A stretch of 64,000 bases of DNA, taken from positions 3,047,501 to 3,111,500 of the forward strand of contig NC_007643.1 in assembly GCF_000013085.1 (NCBI RefSeq), read 5' to 3'. Position 1 is the stretch's first letter. Each line of letters starts with the position of its first letter. Shown here piece by piece: positions 1 through 9,300 of this stretch. The notes under the pieces are model-generated. The model searched no databases, was not told where the DNA came from, and was given only the letters and a program-made list of their open reading frames with translations. The position numbers and the translations under genes are program-made. Source of the DNA: Rhodospirillum rubrum ATCC 11170. GTDB lineage: Bacteria; Pseudomonadota; Alphaproteobacteria; Rhodospirillales; Rhodospirillaceae.

Positions 1-1452
1 ATGAACAACGCCGGGGCGGCCAAATCGCGGCTGATCGTCATCCTCAACGACAACGACATGTCGATCGCCCCGCCGGTGGGGGCGATGAGCGCCTATCTGT
101 CGCGGCTGCTCAGTTCGAAAAGCTGGCTGTCGATCCGCACCCTGGCCAAGGAGATCGTCGCCCGCCTGCCCGACGCCCTGGAGCGCACGGCCAAGCGGGC
201 CGAGGAATACGCCCGCGGCATGGTGACGGGCGGTGGCACGCTGTTCGAGGAGATGGGCTTTTATTACGTCGGGCCGATCGACGGCCATCGCATGGACCAT
301 CTGGTGCCGGTGCTGCGCAACGTGCGCGAGGCCGGGCGCGATGGTCCGGTGCTGATCCACGTGGTGACGCAAAAGGGCAAGGGCTATGCCCCGGCCGAGA
401 ACGCGCCCGACAAATACCACGGCGTGTCGCGCTTCAACGTGGTGACCGGGGTTCAGGAAAAGGCCAAGCCGCAGGCGCCGTCCTATACGGCGGTGTTTGG
501 CAAGCAGCTGGTGGCGGCGGCGGCCAAGGACCACCGCATCGTCGCGGTGACGGCGGCGATGCCCGGCGGCACCGGCCTTGACAAGCTGGCGGCGGCCTAT
601 CCGCAGCGCTGCTTCGATGTCGGCATCGCCGAACAGCACGCCGTGACCTTCGCCGCCGGTCTGGCCTGCGAGGGGTTGAAGCCCTTCGTCGCCCTCTATT
701 CCAGCTTTTTGCAGCGCGGCTATGATCAGGTGGTCCACGACGTGGTCTTGCAGAAGCTGCCGGTGCGCTTCGCCATCGACCGCGCCGGGTTCGTCGGCGC
801 CGACGGGGCGACCCATGGCGGCGTCTTCGACATGGCCTTCCTCGGCTGCCTGCCCAATCTGGTGGTGATGTGCGCCGCCGACGAGGCCGAGCTGGCGCGC
901 ATGGTGGTGACGGCGGCCGGCCATGACAGCGGCCCGATCGCCCTGCGCTATCCGCGCGGCGAGGGCGTGGGGGTGGAGATCCCCGAGGATCCCCAACCTT
1001 TGGCGATCGGCAAGGGCCGCATCGTGCGCGAGGGCAAGGGCGTGGCCCTGCTGTCGATCGGCACCCGGCTGCAGTCGTGCCTGGAGGCCTGCGAGATCCT
1101 GGCGGCGCGCGGCCTGACGCCGACGGTGGCCGACGCCCGCTTCCTCAAACCCTTCGACGAGGAGCTGGTGGCCGATCTCGCCGCCCGCCACGAGGTGCTG
1201 ATCGTCGTCGAGGAAGGCGCGATCGGCGGCTTTTGCTCCCATGTCGCCACCTGGCTGGCCAATCAGGGCCTGCTCGACGGCGGCCTCAAGCTGCGCGCCC
1301 TGCATATCCCCGACCGCTTCTTCGAGCACGACGCGCCCGAGGTCCAATGCGCCAAGGCCGGCATCGACGCCCAGGCCATCACCACCGCCGTCCTCGACGC
1401 CCTCAAGCTTGAAACCAGCGCCACCATCGACGCCGGCGCCCTGAAGGCGTGA
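1..1452 (+). CDS. dxs: 1-deoxy-D-xylulose-5-phosphate synthase (5' end outside window)
   Basis: This cytosolic thiamine-diphosphate enzyme condenses pyruvate and glyceraldehyde-3-phosphate, the first step of the MEP isoprenoid pathway. Isoprenoids feed quinones and, in a phototroph, carotenoids and bacteriochlorophyll tails. About 483 codons are visible against roughly 640 for the family, so the N-terminal ThDP-binding part lies upstream of the window and the ATG at base 1 is internal. Seen here are the GPIDGH segment, the pyrimidine-binding domain with [15 protein letters not shown], the [15 protein letters not shown] stretch and the C-terminal transketolase domain. Its stop overlaps the GTG start of tlyA by four bases, implying translational coupling. 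The dxs-tlyA pairing is common in alphaproteobacteria. Confidence 0.96.
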   Translation: MNNAGAAKSRLIVILNDNDMSIAPPVGAMSAYLSRLLSSKSWLSIRTLAKEIVARLPDALERTAKRAEEYARGMVTGGGTLFEEMGFYYVGPIDGHRMDHLVPVLRNVREAGRDGPVLIHVVTQKGKGYAPAENAPDKYHGVSRFNVVTGVQEKAKPQAPSYTAVFGKQLVAAAAKDHRIVAVTAAMPGGTGLDKLAAAYPQRCFDVGIAEQHAVTFAAGLACEGLKPFVALYSSFLQRGYDQVVHDVVLQKLPVRFAIDRAGFVGADGATHGGVFDMAFLGCLPNLVVMCAADEAELARMVVTAAGHDSGPIALRYPRGEGVGVEIPEDPQPLAIGKGRIVREGKGVALLSIGTRLQSCLEACEILAARGLTPTVADARFLKPFDEELVADLAARHEVLIVVEEGAIGGFCSHVATWLANQGLLDGGLKLRALHIPDRFFEHDAPEVQCAKAGIDAQAITTAVLDALKLETSATIDAGALKA

Positions 1453-2252
1453 CAGGCGTGAACGACGACACGGCGGCCGATGACCGGCGCCCCCCGGGCG
1501 ACAAGCGCCCGGGCAAGCTGCGCCTTGACCAGCTTCTGGTCGATCGCGGGCTGGTCGAAAGCCGGGCCAAGGCCCAGGCGGTGATTCTGGCCGGGCTGGT
1601 GTTTTCGGGCGAGCGGCGGCTGGAAAAGGCCGGCGCCCCGGTGGCCGCCGATCTGGCCATCGATGTCCGGGGCCAGCCCCATCCCTGGGTGTCACGCGGC
1701 GGTATGAAGCTTGATAAGGGGTTGGACAGCTTCGGCTTTTCCGCCGAAGGCCTGACCTGCCTCGATGTCGGCGCCTCGACCGGCGGTTTTACCGATGTTC
1801 TGCTGACCCGGGGAGCGGCCAAGGTCTATGCCGTCGATGTCGGCTATGGCCAGCTGGCCCACAAGCTGCGCACCGATGAGCGGGTTATCGTTCTGGAACG
1901 CACCAACGCCCGCCACCTTGACGCCACGCTGATCCCCGAGCCGGTGGGCGCCGTGGTCTGCGACGCCAGCTTCATCGGCCTGCGCACCGTTTTGCCCGCC
2001 GCCCTGGGCCGGGCGGCGCCGGGGGCCTTTCTGGTCGCCCTGATCAAACCGCAGTTCGAGGTCGGCCGCGAGCGCGTCGGCAAGGGCGGCGTCGTCCGCG
2101 ATCCCGCCCTTCACGCCGAAGTCTGCACCACCATCACCGACTGGCTGGCCGCCCTGCCCGGCTGGAGCGTCGTCGGCCTGACCGAAAGCCCGATCAAGGG
2201 CCCGGAAGGCAACATCGAATTCCTCATCGGCGGCCGCTTCTCCGGGGTGTGA
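1449..2252 (+). CDS. tlyA: TlyA-family rRNA 2'-O-methyltransferase (hemolysin A-like)
   Basis: Predicted S-adenosylmethionine-dependent ribose methyltransferase of the TlyA/FtsJ type. An S4 RNA-binding domain occupies about residues 24-85 ([19 protein letters not shown]), followed by a Rossmann methyltransferase domain with motif [14 protein letters not shown] at about 104-116. A lysine in [11 protein letters not shown], an aspartate in CDASFI and a lysine in IKPQFE fit the FtsJ-type catalytic set. The length of 267 aa is normal. The start is GTG inside the dxs stop (GTGA overlap). The family was first named for hemolysis, but rRNA methylation (as in mycobacterial TlyA) is the better supported role. 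The exact rRNA target here is unknown. Confidence 0.92.
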   Translation: MTGVNDDTAADDRRPPGDKRPGKLRLDQLLVDRGLVESRAKAQAVILAGLVFSGERRLEKAGAPVAADLAIDVRGQPHPWVSRGGMKLDKGLDSFGFSAEGLTCLDVGASTGGFTDVLLTRGAAKVYAVDVGYGQLAHKLRTDERVIVLERTNARHLDATLIPEPVGAVVCDASFIGLRTVLPAALGRAAPGAFLVALIKPQFEVGRERVGKGGVVRDPALHAEVCTTITDWLAALPGWSVVGLTESPIKGPEGNIEFLIGGRFSGV

Positions 2253-2280
2253 GCAAACCGGCCGCCCTTCGGCATGCCAA

Positions 2281-2316
2281 CGGCCCGGCCGGGATTGTCC
2301 CGCCGGGCCGTTTCTT
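2281..2316 (+). terminator. Rho-independent terminator after tlyA
   Basis: A perfect 9-bp GC stem (CGGCCCGGC at 2281-2289, GCCGGGCCG at 2302-2310) encloses a further GGGA/TCCC pairing and is followed by TTTCTT. It sits 28 bases after the tlyA stop and just before the convergent sppA stop. The T-rich side is on the plus strand, so it should end the dxs-tlyA transcript. Confidence 0.8.
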
Positions 2317-2320
2317 ATGA

Positions 2321-4102
2321 TCAGCGCCCGATCACCGGCATGGCCAGAGGTCCGGCCGAGGTGGCGCGCAGGCCGTCGATCGTCGGCGCAAGCTCGCTGC
2401 TCAGCCCGCTGACCAAGCCCAGCGCCGCCCGGACGCTGCGCACGCCGCCGATCTGCTCGGCGCTCATCAGGGCGCGCAACAGCCACTCCGGCCCCTCGCG
2501 CTTGGGATAGACGGTGATCGCCAGGGGGGCATGGGGGTCGAGACCGGCTTCCGTGCGGGCCAGTTCGATCGCCGTTTGCAGCCCGCCCAGGGCATCGACC
2601 AGCCCATGGGCCAGGGCATCCTCGCCGGTCCACACCCGACCGCGCGCCGCCTCTTCGATCGCTTCGGGCGACAGGCCGCGCCCGGCCGCCGCCTTGCCGG
2701 TGAAATCGGCATAGATGGCATCAAGGATCTGATCCATGCGCCGCTGCCCGGCCTCGTCGAAGGGATCGGTCAGGCTAAACAGCGCCGCGTTGCGCCCGGC
2801 CTCCACCCCGCCCCAGGCGATGCCTAGGTCCTCGCTGGCCTTGGCGATGGTGAACTTGCCAGCGACGACGCCGATCGAGCCGGTCAGGGTGCCGGGCTGG
2901 GCGACGATCTTATTGGCGCCCATCGCCATGTAATAGCCCCCCGAGGCGGCGACATCGCCCATCGAGGCGATCACCGGCAGGCCGTGCTGGCGGGCCCGGC
3001 TGACCGCGCGCCAGACCAGATCGGAGCCGACATAGGATCCCCCCGGGCTGTCGATACGCAACACGATGGCGGCCACCCCGGCATCGTCCACCGCGCTATC
3101 GATGGTGGCGGCCAGGGCGCGGGCATCGATTTCCTTGCCATCGAAGGGGCTGACCTTGCCATCGCCGGTAACGATCGGGCCGCTGGCCGCAATCAGCGCC
3201 AGACCCTTGGCTCCGGGCGCCGGCTTGGCCTTGGCCTGACGCTCGGCATACTGGCCGACGGACAGATGCTCGTCGGTTCCCGCCCGCTCGCCCATCGCCT
3301 TGCGCGCCTCGTCGGGATAGCCCAAACGGTCGATCAGGCCGCTTTCCAGGGCCTCGGCCGCCAGCAGCGGCGAGCGATCGATCAGCCCGCGCACCTGATC
3401 TTCGGACAGGCCCCGGGCCTCGGCCACGGCGCGCACCACTTGCCCGCTCCAGCCCTGGACCAGGGCGCCAAACGAGATCTCCTGCGCTGGGCTCATCCCA
3501 TATTGGGTGGCGGTGGCGGCGGCGTCCTTGAATTCCTTGCGGGCGATGAACTGCGGCAGGATGCCAAGATCATCAAGCAGCTTGCGCACGAAGGGCATGC
3601 GCACGGCGAAGCCGGTGGTGCCCAGCATGCCCGAGGGCTGAAGCCAGACATCCTCGACCGCCGAAGCCAGATAATAGGGAACCGTGCCCTGACCGAACTC
3701 GCCGATGGTTTCGGCATAGGCGATCGACGGCTTGCCCGAGGCGCGGAAGGCCAGGATCGCCTGACGCAGCTCCTGGGCCTGGGCCATACCCAAAGACCCC
3801 TCGCCGATGCGCACCATCAGCCCCTTGACCGTGGGATCGCTGGCGGCGGCGATCAGCCCCTCGGTCACCGCGCGCAAGGAGGGCCGCTCACCCTCCCCCG
3901 ACAGGAATCCCAGGCCGGGAAGGGCGCCGCCGTCTTCGGAAAAGGATCCGCTGGCGTCAAGATCGAGAACCAATTTGGTGGGCAGGGGCTCATCCTTGCC
4001 GATGAAGGACGAGAGCGCCACCGCGCCACTCACGATAAGAACACTCGCCAGAATGCCGACGACCGCAAAAACGACCAGCAAGGCCTTGCCGATGAACCGC
4101 AT
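2321..4102 (-). CDS. sppA: Signal peptide peptidase SppA (protease IV), long form
   Basis: Inner-membrane serine protease that degrades cleaved signal peptides. With the start at 4102 it has 593 aa, the length of the duplicated E. coli-type enzyme. An N-terminal membrane anchor (about residues 3-32) is followed by two ClpP/crotonase-like domains. The likely catalytic pair is Lys192 in the N-terminal half (RKEFKDAAAT) and Ser387 in the C-terminal half (DVAASGGYYMA), matching the split Lys/Ser dyad of SppA. The frame stays open to 4159, but GGAGGA lies six bases before the 4102 ATG and the anchor begins there, so I chose 4102. It is transcribed alone and converges on tlyA. Confidence 0.94.
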   Translation of the reverse strand: MRFIGKALLVVFAVVGILASVLIVSGAVALSSFIGKDEPLPTKLVLDLDASGSFSEDGGALPGLGFLSGEGERPSLRAVTEGLIAAASDPTVKGLMVRIGEGSLGMAQAQELRQAILAFRASGKPSIAYAETIGEFGQGTVPYYLASAVEDVWLQPSGMLGTTGFAVRMPFVRKLLDDLGILPQFIARKEFKDAAATATQYGMSPAQEISFGALVQGWSGQVVRAVAEARGLSEDQVRGLIDRSPLLAAEALESGLIDRLGYPDEARKAMGERAGTDEHLSVGQYAERQAKAKPAPGAKGLALIAASGPIVTGDGKVSPFDGKEIDARALAATIDSAVDDAGVAAIVLRIDSPGGSYVGSDLVWRAVSRARQHGLPVIASMGDVAASGGYYMAMGANKIVAQPGTLTGSIGVVAGKFTIAKASEDLGIAWGGVEAGRNAALFSLTDPFDEAGQRRMDQILDAIYADFTGKAAAGRGLSPEAIEEAARGRVWTGEDALAHGLVDALGGLQTAIELARTEAGLDPHAPLAITVYPKREGPEWLLRALMSAEQIGGVRSVRAALGLVSGLSSELAPTIDGLRATSAGPLAMPVIGR

Positions 4103-4161
4103 GTAGTCCTCCGAGGGGATAAGCGGCCAACAGTGTAGCCCTTTCCACCCCCGAGACAAGC

Positions 4162-4195
4162 CGGCCGCGCCGGGATCGGCCTATCGGCGCGGCCG
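4162..4195. repeat. Perfect 11-bp inverted repeat between divergent genes
   Basis: CGGCCGCGCCG (4162-4172) and its exact complement CGGCGCGGCCG (4185-4195) flank a 12-base spacer. The repeat lies 60 bases upstream of the sppA start and about 200 upstream of the small plus-strand gene. There is no T tract on either side, so it is not a typical terminator. It could be a 5'-leader hairpin or an operator. The rest of the 291-base gap shows nothing recognisable. Confidence 0.55.
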
Positions 4196-4393
4196 CGTCC
4201 CCGGACGCCCCTTGATGCAGATTGCGAGTTTTCCGGGGCTCCGCCGCAGTGTGAGGCGCCAGGACCCCCGCATTTTGCGAGAGGACCACGGACCGATGGG
4301 GCGCAACCCCAGCGATTCCGCCGTTTTCACCGCTGGCACGGCGTTTGAAAGATAGGGAGCAGACCTCACCAGACCCCAGCGGGAGACGCCATC

Positions 4394-4636
4394 ATGTTCG
4401 ACACCTCGACCCCGACGCGCGATGACCTTGCCTATGGCGACATCGAGAGCACCGACCTGCTGCCCGAAGATGTTTTCAGCCGCGCCGCCCTGATGAGCAA
4501 GCAGTTCATGAAATGCCACGCCAAGATCATGCGGGCGATCGAAGCCGGCGATCTTGATCGCCTCTGCGCCCTGCGCAGCCAGCTCGTCGCCCTGCGCCGC
4601 CTTTACGGCCTCGCCGATCCCGTGGCCCGCAGCTGA
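4394..4636 (+). CDS. Small conserved-looking protein of unknown function
   Basis: An 80-residue soluble, acidic, probably helical protein that I do not recognise. It has no signal peptide or membrane segment. The middle (SRAALMSKQFMKCHAKIM) and the C-terminal half with repeated leucines and arginines look like two amphipathic helices. An AGCGGGAGA ribosome-binding site stands about eight bases before the ATG, and coding bias matches the neighbours, so it is probably real. It is transcribed alone. Its stop codon forms part of a perfect hairpin shared with the convergent aroC stop. A helical adaptor or regulator is conceivable, but nothing in the sequence proves it. Confidence 0.7.
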   Translation: MFDTSTPTRDDLAYGDIESTDLLPEDVFSRAALMSKQFMKCHAKIMRAIEAGDLDRLCALRSQLVALRRLYGLADPVARS

Positions 4637-4663
4637 GGCGGGGGGGGCGCCCGCCCCGCCTCA
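4634..4663. terminator. Convergent hairpin containing both stop codons
   Basis: TGAGGCGGGG (4634-4643) pairs perfectly with CCCCGCCTCA (4654-4663) across a 10-base GC spacer. The first arm begins with the TGA of the small plus-strand gene and the second ends with the complement of the aroC TGA. There is no U tract in either direction, so it may pause or protect both mRNAs rather than terminate alone. Confidence 0.55.
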
Positions 4664-5761
4664 CAGCCCGACGGGCAGACCGCACTGGCCGCGAAAGCGC
4701 AGAAGATGATCGGCCAGAACAACGGCGACCATGGCCTCGGCCACCGGCACCGCCCGAATGCCGACACAAGGATCATGCCGACCCTTGGTCACCACATCGA
4801 CCGGCCGCCCCTGGGTATCCACGCTCTGGCGCGGGATCATGATTGAACTGGTCGGCTTGACCGCCAGTCGGGCGATGATCGTCTGCCCGGTGGAAATACC
4901 GCCCAACACGCCGCCGGCGTTATTGGACGTGAAGCGCACACCGCCCAGGCCGTTGGGCAGCATCTCGTCGGCGTTACTTTCGCCGCGCAAGCGGGCGGCT
5001 TCGAAGCCGGCGCCGATTTCAACGCCCTTGACGGCGTTGATGCTCATAAGGGCCTTGGCCAGATCCGCATCCAGCCGGTCATAAACCGGCTCGCCCAGTC
5101 CGGGCGGCACGCCTTCGGCCACAACCTCGACCACCGCCCCGACGCTGGAGCCATCCCGGCGCACCCCGTCAAGCAAGGCCTCCCACGGCGCGACCATAGC
5201 CGCATCGGGGCTGAAGAACGGATTGGCGTCGACGCTAAGCCAATCCCAATTGGCCCGCTCGATCGCCAGCCCGCCCATTTCCACCACGGCGGCGCGGATG
5301 GTCAACGGCCGGCCAAGCACGCTGGTCAAGACCTTGCGGGCGATCGCTCCGGCGGCGACGCGCACGGCGGTCTCGCGGGCGCTGGAGCGCCCCCCGCCGC
5401 GCGGATCGCGCACCCCGTATTTGACCCAATAGGTGTAATCGGCATGCCCCGGGCGGAAGCGCTGGGCGATATCGGAATAATCCTTCGAGCGCTGGTCCGT
5501 ATTGCGGATCAGCACGGCGATCGGCGTGCCCGTCGTCACCCCCTCGTAAACCCCCGACAAAATCTCGGCGGCATCGTCCTCGCGGCGCTGGGTGGTGAAG
5601 CGCGACTGGCCGGGCTTGCGCCGGTCAAGGTCGTGTTGCAGATCGGCGGCGGTCAAGGGAATGCCCGGTGGCACCCCTTCGACCACGCAACCGATGGCCG
5701 GCCCGTGGCTTTCACCAAAGCTGGTGAAGCGGAAGAGCGTTCCGAAGCTGTCGCCGGCCAT
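4661..5761 (-). CDS. aroC: Chorismate synthase
   Basis: Catalyses the last step of the shikimate pathway, EPSP to chorismate, using reduced FMN. The 366-aa length is typical. The N-terminal signature [20 protein letters not shown], the [18 protein letters not shown] motif (about residues 123-140), [12 protein letters not shown] and the C-terminal [17 protein letters not shown] block are all present. It starts six bases after the fabI stop on the same strand, so the two are probably one operon. An AAGGA at the end of fabI serves as the likely ribosome-binding site. The stop is shared with the convergent hairpin. Confidence 0.97.
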   Translation of the reverse strand: MAGDSFGTLFRFTSFGESHGPAIGCVVEGVPPGIPLTAADLQHDLDRRKPGQSRFTTQRREDDAAEILSGVYEGVTTGTPIAVLIRNTDQRSKDYSDIAQRFRPGHADYTYWVKYGVRDPRGGGRSSARETAVRVAAGAIARKVLTSVLGRPLTIRAAVVEMGGLAIERANWDWLSVDANPFFSPDAAMVAPWEALLDGVRRDGSSVGAVVEVVAEGVPPGLGEPVYDRLDADLAKALMSINAVKGVEIGAGFEAARLRGESNADEMLPNGLGGVRFTSNNAGGVLGGISTGQTIIARLAVKPTSSIMIPRQSVDTQGRPVDVVTKGRHDPCVGIRAVPVAEAMVAVVLADHLLRFRGQCGLPVGL

Positions 5762-5767
5762 GGGGGC

Positions 5768-6607
5768 TTAATCCTTCTTGACGGTGGCGAGCAGGGCGGA
5801 AACCTCGCTGACGCTGTCCATGTTCAGCATGCCCACCAGATGATAGCCGCTATCCACGTGATGGACCTCGCCGGTCACGCCGCGCGACAGATCCGACAGC
5901 AGATACAAGCCCGAATTGCCAACCTCGTCGATGGTCACATTGCGGCGCAGCGGGCTGTTATACTCGTTCCACTTCAGGATATAGCGGAAATCGCCGATGC
6001 CCGAGGCGGCCAGGGTCTTGATCGGTCCGGCCGAAATGGCGTTGACGCGGATGCCGCGCCCGCCCAGGTCGGCGGCCAGATAGCGCACGCTGGCTTCCAG
6101 CGCCGCCTTGGCCACGCCCATGACATTGTAATGGGGCATCACGCGTTCGGCGCCGTAATAGGTCAGCGTGATCATCGCGCCGCCGTCATTCATGATTTCC
6201 GAGGCGCGACGGGCGATATCGGTGAACGAGAACACCGAAATCAGCATGGTCTGCTGAAAGTTCTCGCGCGTCGTATGCATATAGTGGCCCTTGAGCTGAT
6301 CCTTATCGGAAAAGGCCACGGCGTGAACGACGAAATCGATGGTGCCCCAGGTTTCCTTCAGCGTGGCGAACACCGCGTCCAGGCTGGCTTCATCGGTCAC
6401 ATCGCAGGGCATCAGAAGATGACGCTCGCTCAACCCCTCGACCAGAGGCTTCACCCGCTTGAGCAAGGGGTCCCCCTGATAGGTGAAGGCGATGCTGGCC
6501 CCCGCGTCGCTGGCGGCCTTGGCGATACCCCAGGCGATCGACCGATCGTTGGCGACACCGAGAACGAGGCCCTTCTTGCCGGCAAGAAGCGCGGTGGAAT
6601 TCGGCAT
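5768..6607 (-). CDS. fabI: Enoyl-[acyl-carrier-protein] reductase (NADH)
   Basis: Reduces trans-2-enoyl-ACP to acyl-ACP, the final step of each cycle of type II fatty acid synthesis. The 279-aa protein from the ATG at 6607 has the FabI-type nucleotide-binding start GVANDRSIAWGIAKA, the LTYYGAERVMPHYNVMGVAKA segment with the Tyr-x6-Lys catalytic arrangement, and the GPIKTLAASGIGDF loop. The frame is open upstream to 6787, but canonical FabI begins at MPNSTALLAGKKG and AAGGGGA precedes that ATG. It is upstream of aroC and divergent from the YihY-like gene, with paired inverted repeats between them. FabI is the target of triclosan-type inhibitors. Confidence 0.96.
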   Translation of the reverse strand: MPNSTALLAGKKGLVLGVANDRSIAWGIAKAASDAGASIAFTYQGDPLLKRVKPLVEGLSERHLLMPCDVTDEASLDAVFATLKETWGTIDFVVHAVAFSDKDQLKGHYMHTTRENFQQTMLISVFSFTDIARRASEIMNDGGAMITLTYYGAERVMPHYNVMGVAKAALEASVRYLAADLGGRGIRVNAISAGPIKTLAASGIGDFRYILKWNEYNSPLRRNVTIDEVGNSGLYLLSDLSRGVTGEVHHVDSGYHLVGMLNMDSVSEVSALLATVKKD

Positions 6608-6637
6608 GGGAGTCCCCTTTATGGTATTGGTAATAAG

Positions 6638-6692
6638 ACCGGCCCGTCTGAGGGCCGGTGAAAATCGGTTGAATCCCGTCCTTAGAGGACGG
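6638..6692. repeat. Two successive inverted repeats in the fabI / yihY-like divergent region
   Basis: ACCGGCC (6638-6644) pairs with GGCCGGT (6653-6659), and CCGTCCT (6676-6682) pairs with AGGACGG (6686-6692) across a 3-base spacer. Both lie in the 129-base gap between divergent starts. The second, a 17-bp near-perfect dyad, has the size of a repressor operator. There is no T tract, so they are not terminators. Confidence 0.5.
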
Positions 6693-6736
6693 AAGGGCGG
6701 CATCCTACACCAAGACCTCCAGAAGGGCCAAGACGC

Positions 6737-8059
6737 ATGGTGGACGACGAAAACCGGCGGCGCGGGCTTTTGGGCCGCCGTTCGCACGCCCGCTCATGGC
6801 TGCCGGTGAAGCCACGACGGATCCTCGCCACCGCCGGAAGCTTCACGATTTTGGTGCTGCGCGCCCTGATCACCCATGACATTCCCCGGCTGGCGGCGTC
6901 GTTGGCCTATACCTCACTGCTCGCCCTGGTGCCGCTGATCGCCATCGCCCTGGCCATCCTGGCGGCCTTTCCCGGCTTTGGCGACGAGCGCGAGCGCATG
7001 GTCGCCTGGATCATCGAGACCTTCGTTCCCTATCGACGCACCGAGATCCTTGATCAGGTCGAGCATTTCGTCGGCGCCGCCGCCGGTCTTACCGCCCTTG
7101 GCGTCGCCGGGCTGACGCTGACGGCGATCATCTTGCTGCTGACCATCGAATCCTCGCTCAACGCCATTTTCAGGGTCGAGAAAAGCCGCCATCCCCTGGC
7201 CCGGCTGCTGGTCTATTGGTCGGTGCTGACCGGCGGGCCGCTGCTGATGGGCCTTAGTTTCTCGCTTTCGAGCTATCTGGTGGCGATCCGCCATCTGGTC
7301 GGCACCGACGTGATGAGCCCCTTTGACGCCCTGACGCCGACGCTCGGCCCGCCCCTGCTGTCGCTGACGGCGATGACCTTGCTTTATATGCTGGTGCCCA
7401 ACCGGCCGGTGCCGCTTTTTCACGCCCTGGCCGGCGCCCTGGTCGCCACCCTCGCCTCGGCGCTGCTGCGCTCGGCCTTCCTGATGGTGATCACCCGCGG
7501 GCTGTCCTATGAAACCCTCTATGGGGCCCTGGCGGCGCTGCCGGCCTTTCTGGTCTGGATGTATCTATCCTGGGCCGTCGTGCTGATGGGCGCGGTGACC
7601 GCGGCCGAGATCCCCAATTGGAAAATGGCCCGTCGCCTGACCCGGGCCGGGCAGGATGAACGGGCCGCCCGTCTGCGCATCGCCGTCGAAATCATGGTCG
7701 CCGCCGCCCGCGCTTACGGCGAGGGCCAGGGCGACGGCGCCAGCCGTCGCGCCCTGTCCGCCCTGACCGCCACCCCCGACCGCCGCCAGGCCGGGGTCTT
7801 GCGCGACCTCGACAAGGCCGGCCTGTTGATCCGCGATGAGGACGGCGCCGTCCTGCCCGGACGCGATCCCCGGCGCATCACCCTGGCCGAGATCCTTCAC
7901 GCCCTGACCCTGGCGCCGCCGACCGGCACCGTCGGCGGCCCGGGCTGGCCCGATCTGCTGCGCCACGCCCTGGAAACCGCCGGCGGTGATTACGACCGGG
8001 CCCTGGGGCTCAGCCTCGACGCTCTGGTCCAGGCCGAGCCGCTCGGCGCCCGGATATAA
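6737..8059 (+). CDS. YihY/BrkB-family inner membrane protein
   Basis: A 440-aa integral membrane protein of the YihY (UPF0761, formerly mis-named ribonuclease BN) family. About six hydrophobic helices lie between residues 35 and 290, with family-typical stretches DIPRLAASLAYTSLLALVPL and FLVWMYLSWAVVLMGA. Residues 300-440 form a soluble cytoplasmic tail, probably winged-helix-like. The molecular function of the family is not firmly established. It is transcribed divergently from fabI and ends 12 bases from the convergent dnaJ-like gene. Start chosen at the ATG at 6737, preceded by AAGGGCC. Confidence 0.88.
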   Translation: MVDDENRRRGLLGRRSHARSWLPVKPRRILATAGSFTILVLRALITHDIPRLAASLAYTSLLALVPLIAIALAILAAFPGFGDERERMVAWIIETFVPYRRTEILDQVEHFVGAAAGLTALGVAGLTLTAIILLLTIESSLNAIFRVEKSRHPLARLLVYWSVLTGGPLLMGLSFSLSSYLVAIRHLVGTDVMSPFDALTPTLGPPLLSLTAMTLLYMLVPNRPVPLFHALAGALVATLASALLRSAFLMVITRGLSYETLYGALAALPAFLVWMYLSWAVVLMGAVTAAEIPNWKMARRLTRAGQDERAARLRIAVEIMVAAARAYGEGQGDGASRRALSALTATPDRRQAGVLRDLDKAGLLIRDEDGAVLPGRDPRRITLAEILHALTLAPPTGTVGGPGWPDLLRHALETAGGDYDRALGLSLDALVQAEPLGARI

Positions 8060-8071
8060 GCGGGTCGGCGA

Positions 8072-9052
8072 TCAGACCATGCCGGCCTGTTCGCGCGGGT
8101 CGGTCTCGGGGTCCTTCAGCTTCTTGACCAGGGTCTTGAGCTTGGGGTCCACGGGATCGGGCAAGGTGATGCCCAGACGCACCAGAAGATCGCCGCGCTG
8201 GCCGTTTTCCTGGGGAATGCCCTTGCCGCGCAGGCGCAGAACCGTGCCGGTATTCGACCCCTCCGGCACGGTCACGCTGACCTTGCCCTCCAGGGTCGGC
8301 ACCGTGATCTTGCCGCCAAGCACCACTTCCTGAAGCGTGACGGGCACATCGACCACGACATTGATGCCGTCGCGGCGGAAGAAGGCGTGCTCCTTGACGC
8401 CGATTTCGACCAGGGCGTCGCCCGCCGCTCCGCCATTGCTGCCATCGGCCCCCTGGCCCTTGAGGCGCAGCGACCGCCCGTCTTCGCTACCCGGCGGGAT
8501 GCGCACGTCCAGGGTCTTGCGATTGGTCAGGGTGATGCGCTTGGTGCTGCCCAGGGCGGCTTCCTCGAAGGTCACCTTCAGCCGATATTGGGCATCCTGG
8601 CCGCGCACCGGCCGCGGGCCCGCTCCGGCCGCTCCGGCGGTGCCGGCGCCGGGCCCCCCCTGGCCCCGACTGGCCCGGCGGAACATTTCGGAAAAAAGAT
8701 CGTCCTCGCCAAAAGTCGATTCGAAATCGAATCGGCCGAAACCGCCGCTGCGCCCGTCATTTCCCGAGGCGCCGCGATAGGCGCCGCGCGCGCCATAGGG
8801 GCCGGTGCCCGGACGAAAGCCCCGGTGCTCGTTGCCGGCGGCGTCGATCTCCCCCCGGTCGAACCGGGCCCGCTTCTGGGGATCGGAGAGCAGGTCATAG
8901 GCCCCGGAAATATCCTTGAACTTGTCCTCGGCCCCCGGGTCGTTCTGATTGACGTCCGGGTGCATGCTGCGCGCCAGTTTGCGATAGGCGCTCTTGATTT
9001 CGTCCTGACTGGCGCCACGCGCCACGCCAAGAACCGTATAGGGGTCTTTCAT
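8072..9052 (-). CDS. DnaJ/CbpA-type co-chaperone without zinc finger
   Basis: J-domain co-chaperone expected to stimulate the ATPase of DnaK. The J domain spans about residues 1-65 with the essential HPD triad at 31-33. A Gly/Phe/Arg-rich linker follows (about 70-145), then two beta-sandwich substrate-binding domains to residue 315 (RLKVTFEEAALGSTKRI). The CxxCxGxG zinc repeats of true DnaJ are absent, so this is a class II, CbpA-like protein of normal length (326 aa). It is transcribed alone, convergent with the YihY-like gene and divergent from pdxH. Confidence 0.93.
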   Translation of the reverse strand: MKDPYTVLGVARGASQDEIKSAYRKLARSMHPDVNQNDPGAEDKFKDISGAYDLLSDPQKRARFDRGEIDAAGNEHRGFRPGTGPYGARGAYRGASGNDGRSGGFGRFDFESTFGEDDLFSEMFRRASRGQGGPGAGTAGAAGAGPRPVRGQDAQYRLKVTFEEAALGSTKRITLTNRKTLDVRIPPGSEDGRSLRLKGQGADGSNGGAAGDALVEIGVKEHAFFRRDGINVVVDVPVTLQEVVLGGKITVPTLEGKVSVTVPEGSNTGTVLRLRGKGIPQENGQRGDLLVRLGITLPDPVDPKLKTLVKKLKDPETDPREQAGMV

Positions 9053-9300
9053 CTTTATGATCTCACGCCGAAAGCCGCAGCCTTCCGCCTCCCCCCGGGG
9101 GGCCTTGGTTGCCGCACGGCCTATTCCTCATGCCCGCTTGCCGACCCGCCGGGGCCGGAAGCGGATCGTACCTGCCCCGGTCCTTGTTATCCAGCGGCCA
9201 TTGGCCGATGCTGGCTGAATTGACGAGCCGCGGCGGACCCCGCCGGCGGCGCCGTCGACAAGGCCCTTTTCAAGATCTGGGATCGGGGACATGATTTGTC

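Noticed and set aside
2984-4138. Long open frame on the plus strand opposite sppA (about 384 codons)
   Set aside because: It is a mirror of GC-rich codon structure in sppA: low-complexity Gly/Ala/Gln/His composition, no ribosome-binding site and no family motifs.
4212-4225. TTGAT-GCAG-ATTGC as an FNR-like site
   Set aside because: Only the first half matches; the second half is poor and neither flanking gene suggests such control.
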